Positions 53,311 through 58,743 of a stretch of DNA of 58,743 nucleotides are shown piece after piece. This DNA comes from Akkermansia muciniphila (GTDB taxonomy: Bacteria; Verrucomicrobiota; Verrucomicrobiia; Verrucomicrobiales; V1-33). Position numbers and translations under genes: made by a program. The stretch's first letter is position 1, and each line of letters starts with the position of its first letter. Under the pieces are notes generated by a model. The model worked only from the letters and a program-made list of their open reading frames with translations, made no database searches and had not been told where the DNA came from. The stretch covers positions 1-58,743 of the forward strand of contig CALQSQ010000025.1 in assembly GCA_943333275.1 (NCBI GenBank), given 5' to 3'.

Positions 53311-54710
53311 TTCCTTTTCCTCTCCGCTTTCTCCGTCTTCTCGCCCAAGCCGCTGTTTTCCTGTCGGGTGTCTTGCTGGCGATGGTTGGTTTGAGGGCGG
53401 CCGAGCCGGTGGTTTTCCAACCGGCTTATGCGGCCGGCCCGGCGGACAACCCGCTGAAGGGCTTTGTGCCTTACGCCGGTCAGGGGCGGGATTTCCCTCA
53501 TTCGTTGGAGTTTAATTATCTGCCGTTGGCCTCGATGATGAACGGGTCGAAGGATTTCAACTGGGCGCCAATGGAACATCTGCTCGATGACATCGCGTCG
53601 CGCGGTTGCCAGAGTGTCTTTCGCATTTTCATGGAATACCCGAACAAGCCCAGCGGCGTGCCGGAGTATCTTGTGAAAGCGGGAGTGAAAATCCGGGAGT
53701 GGACCAACTCGAACACGCAGCCGTTCCCACCGGCGGTCGACCACACCCCGGATTACGAAGACCCGCGCCTGCGCGAGGCGCTGAAGAACTTTATCGCCGC
53801 ACTCGGTGCGCGATACGACGGTGATCCGCGGATTGGCTTCATCACGGCCGGCCTGCTCGGCACCTGGGGTGAATGGCACTGCTACCCGCACACCGAATGG
53901 TTCGCGTCCAAGACGGTGCAGGCGGAAGTCATGGATGCCTACGAAACTGCCTTTAAAAAAACGCCAGTGCTGTTGCGCTATCCAGCGGGCGAAAATGACC
54001 ATGCCCATGCGGCGAACGGTCACCGAAAGTTTGGTTACCACGACGATTCCTTCGCCTGGGCCACGCTGGGCACCGGCCGCAAGGATGAGGAATGGTTCTA
54101 TCTCGCGGCCCTGCGGAATGCCGGACCTGCCGCCATGGAACGCTGGAAAACTGCGCCGATCGGTGGGGAAATCCGGCCCGAACTCTGGCCATGCCTGTGG
54201 AAGAAAGAGGGATGCAAGGAGGGGCAGGATTTGGCGCGCTGTGTCCGCGAGACTCACGCTACGTGGCTCATGGAATCGAGCACGTCGCGCCCGTTGGCGG
54301 CTGACGAACGGGAGCGCGCCCTCGCTGCGGCGCGGAGCCTGGGCTATGAATTGCAGATCGTGAAGGCGACGGCGGCGTTGCAGGGTCGCGCGCTTGAGGT
54401 TTCGGTGACCATCACGAATCACGGGATTGCGTCGTTCTATGAGGGCTGGCCGGTGCGGGTTCTGGCGATCGATTCCGCTGGGGGTGAGTCGGGCGCTGAG
54501 ATGGCGTTTGCCTTGAAGACGTTGCTGCCTGCGGCCACCGATACCCAAGCTGTGAAGCTGGATCTTGGGAAGCTGGCTGCCGGTGAGATCACGTTGCTCG
54601 TGGGCATCTCCAATCCGCTGAAGGGTGGCAAGCCATTCCGCTTTGCCAATGTGGACCAGGATCGTGACCGGGCTGGGTGGGTTAGCTTGGGAAAGGTGGA
54701 GATGCCTTGA
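53307..54710 (+). CDS. DUF4832 domain secreted protein, TIM-barrel glycosidase-like
   Basis: This 467-residue protein has a signal peptide (hydrophobic residues 10-27, cleavage near GLRAAE). NPLKGFVPYAGQ, FRIFMEYPNKPSGVPEYL and IGFITAGLLGTWGEWHCYPH match the DUF4832 group, predicted to be glycosidase-like barrels. Glu in GEWH is a candidate catalytic residue. The C-terminus is a beta-sandwich (VSVTITNHGIASFYEGWPV). Extracellular sugar-polymer processing is a reasonable guess. Confidence 0.75.
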   Translation: MIPFPLRFLRLLAQAAVFLSGVLLAMVGLRAAEPVVFQPAYAAGPADNPLKGFVPYAGQGRDFPHSLEFNYLPLASMMNGSKDFNWAPMEHLLDDIASRGCQSVFRIFMEYPNKPSGVPEYLVKAGVKIREWTNSNTQPFPPAVDHTPDYEDPRLREALKNFIAALGARYDGDPRIGFITAGLLGTWGEWHCYPHTEWFASKTVQAEVMDAYETAFKKTPVLLRYPAGENDHAHAANGHRKFGYHDDSFAWATLGTGRKDEEWFYLAALRNAGPAAMERWKTAPIGGEIRPELWPCLWKKEGCKEGQDLARCVRETHATWLMESSTSRPLAADERERALAAARSLGYELQIVKATAALQGRALEVSVTITNHGIASFYEGWPVRVLAIDSAGGESGAEMAFALKTLLPAATDTQAVKLDLGKLAAGEITLLVGISNPLKGGKPFRFANVDQDRDRAGWVSLGKVEMP

Positions 54711-54732
54711 GGAGGGAGGCTGGGTGCTGAGG

Positions 54733-54763
54733 TATAGGCCGTATAGGGCGCATACGGCCTATA
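54733..54763. repeat. perfect 12-base inverted repeat between convergent genes
   Basis: TATAGGCCGTAT (54733-54744), spacer AGGGCGC, ATACGGCCTATA (54752-54763), followed by a further TAGGGCTTAT. It sits between the stops of the DUF4832 gene and the DUF1501 gene. There is no T tract on either strand, so it may end transcripts only weakly. It looks like a mobile palindromic intergenic unit. Confidence 0.6.
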
Positions 54764-54776
54764 GGGCTTATGTCAA

Positions 54777-55913
54777 CTATCCGTAAATGCCGAGGGGGGT
54801 GCCTTCGAAGCCTGGGAAGAGGCGTTTGAGATCGACGGTGGGCTCAATGTGCTGGCAGAGGGAACCGAGGATGGATCGGTAGTCGTGGACGATGGGGACG
54901 TCGCTCGGGTAGGTGAGGAGGGCTTTTTCCATGCCGTGGTTCTCCCAGTCGGCATAGACTTTGCCGCCCTTGACTCCGCCACCCATGACCCAGTGGACGC
55001 CGCCGCGTCCGTGGTCGGTTCCGAAGGAGGCGTTCTCGGCGACCTGGCGACCGAATTCCGACATGATGACGACGGTGACATGTTTCAGGTCGCCGGCCAT
55101 GCGGGAGGCGAAGGTGGAAAGCCCTGCTGCGAGCGTGGGAATGAGCGTGGACAAAGAAACGGCCGCGCCGTAATGGGAATCCCAGCCGCCCAGATGGATG
55201 GTGGCGGCCCGCAGGCCCAGGCCAGCCTGAATCAGGCGGGCGATGAGTTCGAGTCCATCGGTGAATTCATTGGGTGCGGTGTTGCGATTGGCATTTTTCT
55301 GCTCTGCCCGCATGGTTTCGGTGAGTTTGCGGATGCGCTGCATGGCCGAGAGCGTGTCCTGGCCCGCCCGGCCCAGCGAACTGCCGGAGCGGGCGTAGAG
55401 TTTTGCCAGATCCGTTTGCCAGGTCTCGGTATTTTCCGGAAGGGCGAATTCTTCAAGGGAGCGCATGGAAACGGCGGCGGTTCCCTGGAGGCAGTCGGAA
55501 ATGTGTTCGCCGATGCTGACGGCTGTCAGCGGGCCTGCATTGCTTTTTTTGGTGAGGTGGAGAAATCGTCCCAACCAGCCGCCGCCGCTTTTCCCGGCGT
55601 ATTGCAAATAATCCTCGGCTTCAAAATGCGAACGTGAATCCTCCGGTGTGCCCGCCTGGTGGATGATGGCGAGTTCCTGGGTTTCGTAGAGCTTGTGGAG
55701 TGGCGCGAGGTTTTGATTCAGACGGAAAATGCCCTCAAGCGGCAGCGTGTTTTTTTCCTAAAGCGCCAGCGTGGGACGCGCCTTGCGGTAGCCGTCGTCG
55801 CCGACGGGAGGCACGAGATGCAGGCCATCCGCACCGCCGCGCAGGAAGACATTCACCAGCACGTGCTGAGGCGAGCTGGTTTCCTCGACGATGATGGTGG
55901 GGTTCTCGGACAT
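54777..55913 (-). pseudogene. DUF1501 protein gene interrupted by an in-frame amber codon
   Basis: Reading the minus strand from ATG 55913, the frame gives VLVNVFLRGGADGLHLVPP, the usual DUF1501 start, then a TAG at 55760-55758 (codon 52). It continues in the same frame without another stop: FRLNQNLAPLHKLYETQELA, GTPEDSRSHFEAEDYL, TIHLGGWDSHYG, VVIMSEFGRQVAENA, FGTDHGRGGVHWVMGG and the end at 54777. Apart from codon 52 it is a complete 378-codon gene, 12 bases after DUF1800. DUF1501 proteins are alkaline-phosphatase-superfamily-like and usually pair with DUF1800. A point nonsense mutation, amber readthrough or a sequence error would all explain this. Confidence 0.8.
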
Positions 55914-55925
55914 GGGGATAAGAAA

Positions 55926-57443
55926 TTAGTATTGCTGGAAATCCGGCATGGAGAGCAGCATGGCCAGACGGTTCCTGGGATCGGCTGCGGCGAGCGTGGC
56001 GGATTCCTCCGCGGCGGGTTTCCGTCCCAGAAGATGCCGGATCAAACCCTCCTCACCCCCTGCCGCCTGCACGAGCGTTTCCTGCTGCCAGGTAGGCACG
56101 CCGATCTGGCCGCGTCCCAGTCGCAGCGCAAAATCCCAGCGTGCGAGCAGCGTGCTCATCCAGTCATCACCGTGGTCGGAATAGCCTTCCGGCGTGGGAT
56201 AATCAAAGGGCATGTGCCCCATGCGGCGCAGGGCAATTTGCACCTCGCGTCCACACTCGTGCGGGACGCCGGTGGCGCGCAGGGCTGAGACGAGAAAGTG
56301 GAACGGACGTTTGAATTTCGTGCGGCGCGCGGTGCGGAATTCCGAGGTCGCAAAGAGGGCCCGCAGCGTCTGTTTGATGTCGCCCTGGCTTGTTTTAAAT
56401 GCCGTGGCGGTTGAGGAAATCGCGCCGGCCGGCGGTTCATCGCTGATGAAGCGGCGGCAGAGTTTCGTCGCGATGAATTGCGGCGTGGCCTCGTGATTCA
56501 TGACGATAGCCAGCAGGTCATCGAGATCCTTTCTGCCTCCGCCTGCGGCGATGGTTTTCCCCAGCACGGTTTTGGCCCCGTCATCGTGGCGGTTGGCGAT
56601 GAATTCCACCTTGCCGATGCCGAAGCGTTTGCTGTCGCGGCCGATGGCATACCAGCCGGTGAGGCAGCGTGCAGCTTCAAGGACATCCGTCTGGGTATAG
56701 CCACCGTGGACGCCGATGGTGTGAAGCTCCATCAGCTCGCGGGCGTAGTTTTCGTTGGGCTTGCCCTTGTTGGTATTTTCGCGGCCATCCAGATAGAAGA
56801 GCATGGCGGGGCTGAGGGCCGAGTCCTTGAGCATGGCGGCAAAATTTCCCAGGGCGTGCTTCCGGATGACGGTGCGGTCATCGAAGGGCTTGAGCCAGGC
56901 GCAGTCGGACTTGGAGGAGTCGATGTTGAAATGATCCGTCCAGAACGCCACCATCACTTCATACAACTGATTGGGAGAGCGCACGGCGCGGAGCAACGCG
57001 GCGCGGGTGAGATCGAAATTGAGTTTCCTGGGATGGTAGTCGTAAAGTTCCCCGGCCTTGTCCAGAATGGATTCATGGAGATCCAGCCCGAGCATCTGGC
57101 GCGCGAGTTCGGATGAGCCCGCCTCGATCCTTTCCGAATCCCCCTGCAGGCTTGCGTTGATAAACATGTTCGCGGCCTCCTCCGGCGAATCTGCCTGGCT
57201 GGCGACGCGGGCATAGTCACCGGGAGCGGCGCCCCAGGTCAGGCGTGAGATGACGTGGGAAATGAGATCCACCTGATCACCTGCGGGGCTGACGAACGGT
57301 GTGAGTTTGACGGCATCGATTCCGTTGGCGAGCGGTCCGAGGAAGACCCGGCGCATTTTCGAATCGCATCCCACACATGTCGCTGCTGCGCCCGCTCCTG
57401 CGAGCTGAAGAAACTGACGGCGACTGGTGGAGGGAACACGCAT
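55926..57443 (-). CDS. DUF1800 domain protein, Tat-type signal
   Basis: This 505-residue protein starts at ATG 57443, before SRRQFLQLAGAGAAATCVGC, a twin-arginine-like signal ending in a possible lipobox Cys. HVISRLTWGAAPGDYARV is the DUF1800 opening. AFWTDHFNIDSS, ENYARELMELHTIGVHGGYTQ and FGIGKVEFIANRHDDG follow, with MPDFQQY at the very end, matching the family's closing motif. Together with the DUF1501 gene it forms the exported pair widespread in Planctomycetes and Verrucomicrobia, whose biochemical role is unknown. Confidence 0.88.
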   Translation of the reverse strand: MRVPSTSRRQFLQLAGAGAAATCVGCDSKMRRVFLGPLANGIDAVKLTPFVSPAGDQVDLISHVISRLTWGAAPGDYARVASQADSPEEAANMFINASLQGDSERIEAGSSELARQMLGLDLHESILDKAGELYDYHPRKLNFDLTRAALLRAVRSPNQLYEVMVAFWTDHFNIDSSKSDCAWLKPFDDRTVIRKHALGNFAAMLKDSALSPAMLFYLDGRENTNKGKPNENYARELMELHTIGVHGGYTQTDVLEAARCLTGWYAIGRDSKRFGIGKVEFIANRHDDGAKTVLGKTIAAGGGRKDLDDLLAIVMNHEATPQFIATKLCRRFISDEPPAGAISSTATAFKTSQGDIKQTLRALFATSEFRTARRTKFKRPFHFLVSALRATGVPHECGREVQIALRRMGHMPFDYPTPEGYSDHGDDWMSTLLARWDFALRLGRGQIGVPTWQQETLVQAAGGEEGLIRHLLGRKPAAEESATLAAADPRNRLAMLLSMPDFQQY

Positions 57444-57447
57444 GGCA

Positions 57448-57972
57448 TCAGTCGTCCGAGTTTCCGCCAGCCAGTTGTTTGCGGTCCTTGCGCATGGCAT
57501 ACCAGGTCCTCAGGAAGGCTCCGAGTCCGGGGATGAGCACCAGTGAAAGCGTTGCAAAATTGACGATGGGAATGAGCAGCAGCATGCCCAGAGTCACGCC
57601 ACCTCGCATGGTCCGGCGCCAGGGCTGGTCCTTGTCCGAGGGATGGATCATGCCGCTGCCAATGCGCCGCGCGAGGCCTGCGGAGCCGGCGAGCGCACCG
57701 CCCAGGAAGAGCGTGCCCAGCACCACGCCGATCATTTGGGACAGTCCGCCCTGACCGGCTTTCTGGAGCACCGTCAGCACCACCGCGAGCGCCCCCACGC
57801 TGACGAGGCCAACCACGGCGTTGAGGAAAGGCCGGGAGTAAGTTTCCTGCGCGGCGCGGACGAATTTCGGGAAGAGCGCCTGTGTGCAGACCCAGAAGGA
57901 AACGAAGAAAAGATAACCGCCGACGATAAACGAGAGGATGCGATACAGATCAGCGGTCGTGAAATAGTCCAT
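57448..57972 (-). CDS. small membrane protein
   Basis: This 174-residue protein is taken from ATG 57972; the frame is open 25 codons upstream without membrane-protein character. Four or five hydrophobic segments are seen, beginning ILSFIVGGYLFFVSFWV and ending LSLVLIPGLGAFLRTWYAM. It has no recognised domain. It lies four bases before the DUF1800 gene and is probably cotranscribed with it. Confidence 0.6.
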   Translation of the reverse strand: MDYFTTADLYRILSFIVGGYLFFVSFWVCTQALFPKFVRAAQETYSRPFLNAVVGLVSVGALAVVLTVLQKAGQGGLSQMIGVVLGTLFLGGALAGSAGLARRIGSGMIHPSDKDQPWRRTMRGGVTLGMLLLIPIVNFATLSLVLIPGLGAFLRTWYAMRKDRKQLAGGNSDD

Positions 57973-57985
57973 GGTAAAATATGGG

Positions 57986-58015
57986 TTGTCGTTCCAATTA
58001 CAGAGTAGATATAAC
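57986..58015 (+). promoter_or_regulatory. possible sigma70-type promoter for the DUF6807 gene
   Basis: TTGTCG at 57986-57991 and TATAAC at 58010-58015, 18 bases apart, would start transcription near 58022, leaving a leader of about 47 bases before ATG 58069. The region is shared with the divergent small membrane protein. Confidence 0.4.
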
Positions 58016-58068
58016 TGTTCTTTCAGACGATGCCACGTTTTCGGCAAAATTTCTTTTCACCAGAAGCC

Positions 58069-58743
58069 ATGAAAAATCACCTCCTTTGCACCCTGCTCTT
58101 CGTCACTGGTTCGGTCCTGGCAGACCCCGCCCCGCCGCCGCCGCTGGATGCCGCGAAGTTCAAATCTATCGCGGTGAAAGTCGCGGGCAAGCCGTTCACG
58201 AGCTACATTTACCAGGGCGTGCCCAAGCCGGTGCTCTTTCCAATTGTCGGTCCGTATGGCCTGGAAATGACGCGCAATTATCCGCTGCGTTCCGCGCTGA
58301 CCAACGAGGAGCAGGATCATCCGCATCACCAGTCGCTCTGGTTTGCGCATGGTGATATCAATGGCATCGATTTCTGGTCGGTGGCCCCGAAGGCAGGGAC
58401 CGTGGTCGTGCAAGGGCAGCCGGAGGTCGCGGAAAAGGATGGCGCAACGACGATCAAGAGCGCCGAACATTGGCTGAACGCCGAAGGCAAACTCATTCTC
58501 ACCAGTCACACGAGCATCAACTGTTCGGGCAGCGGGGAATACCGCATCATTGATTACACGACGTCGCTTCATGCCTCCGAATCTGAACTGACCTTTGGCG
58601 ACACCAAGGAGGGAACCATGGCGCTGCGCGTGCGCCCCGAACTTAATCTCCCCAGCAAGAAAGGCCTCGCCACCATCATCAACAGTGCAGGTCAGACGGG
58701 TGAGGCGGTCTGGGGCAAGCCGGCGGAGTGGGTGGATTACAGC
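58069..58743 (+). CDS. PmoA-like (DUF6807) secreted protein, 5' part only
   Basis: The gene runs off the window after 225 codons. A signal peptide (residues 1-18, LLCTLLFVTGSVLAD) is followed by YIYQGVPKPVLFPIVGPYG and RNYPLRSALTNEEQDHPHHQ. SLWFAHGDINGIDFWSV is the hallmark of the family annotated as 'methane oxygenase PmoA-like', a name based on weak similarity and not on activity. Such proteins are common in Verrucomicrobia and Planctomycetes, often near sugar-processing genes. A beta-sandwich sugar-related role is likely. Confidence 0.85.
   Translation, partial: MKNHLLCTLLFVTGSVLADPAPPPPLDAAKFKSIAVKVAGKPFTSYIYQGVPKPVLFPIVGPYGLEMTRNYPLRSALTNEEQDHPHHQSLWFAHGDINGIDFWSVAPKAGTVVVQGQPEVAEKDGATTIKSAEHWLNAEGKLILTSHTSINCSGSGEYRIIDYTTSLHASESELTFGDTKEGTMALRVRPELNLPSKKGLATIINSAGQTGEAVWGKPAEWVDYS

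Noticed and set aside
55758..55760. Reading the TAG in the DUF1501 gene as evidence for genome-wide amber reassignment
   Set aside because: norQ and wbpE both end in TAG with the next gene starting immediately after, so TAG is a normal stop here.
58069..58743. Reading the PmoA-like family name as evidence for methane oxidation
   Set aside because: The family label is historical. The protein has a signal peptide, no membrane helices and none of the pmoCAB context.

Overview
The window looks like a chromosome segment of a Verrucomicrobiota bacterium. This rests on family content rather than a marker gene: a DUF1800/DUF1501 pair, a PmoA-like (DUF6807) secreted protein, a DUF4832 protein, a NusG-like specialised elongation factor heading a surface-polysaccharide locus, mostly weak Shine-Dalgarno sites, and fairly high GC. 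No rRNA or tRNA gene and no CRISPR array was seen.

Layout. (1) 1-4946: a possible insertion-sequence end, then norC-norB-norQ-norD, a nitric oxide reductase operon behind a near-perfect FNR/DNR-type box. (2) 4947-9805: a gene-poor stretch with one doubtful minus-strand gene, a secreted glycosidase-like protein, pyrC, and a convergent multi-spanning membrane protein. (3) 9806-11393: a palindrome-rich control region, a GbsR/MarR-type regulator overlapping a NusG/RfaH-like antiterminator, and a leader carrying an ops/JUMPstart-like element followed by a hairpin. (4) 11394-44284: about 33 kb of same-strand, tightly packed polysaccharide genes. They include a GDP-mannose 3,5-epimerase-like enzyme, a wbpA-B-D-E set for UDP-GlcNAc(3NAc)A with an L-2-hydroxyglutarate oxidase placed right after wbpE, further epimerases and aminotransferases, a formyltransferase, two asparagine-synthetase-like amidotransferases, four methyltransferases, a deacetylase, three to four left-handed beta-helix acyltransferases, at least eight glycosyltransferases (five forming one expanded family), and a Wzx-like flippase. 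No Wzy polymerase, initiating phosphoglycosyltransferase or Wza/Wzc export gene was recognised, so the locus probably continues elsewhere or depends on unlinked genes. (5) 44285-53014: housekeeping and mixed genes: DUF420, rph behind a strong terminator, carboxynorspermidine synthase, menB, a degenerate S41 protease-like protein, thiD, a membrane protein coupled to psd, and a DUF1963 protein. (6) 53015-58743: a gene remnant coupled to a DUF4832 protein, a DUF1501 gene with an in-frame amber codon, DUF1800, a small membrane protein, and the start of a DUF6807 protein that runs off the window.

How the genes may work together. The regulator and NusG-like pair is placed to control the long operon, with the ops-like leader as a candidate loading site (inference). 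Within the operon, WbpB-type dehydrogenases are known to recycle their NADH with 2-oxoglutarate and release 2-hydroxyglutarate. The adjacent LhgO could return it to 2-oxoglutarate and pass the electrons to quinone. That makes a self-contained redox cycle inside a sugar pathway and is the most interesting idea in the window.
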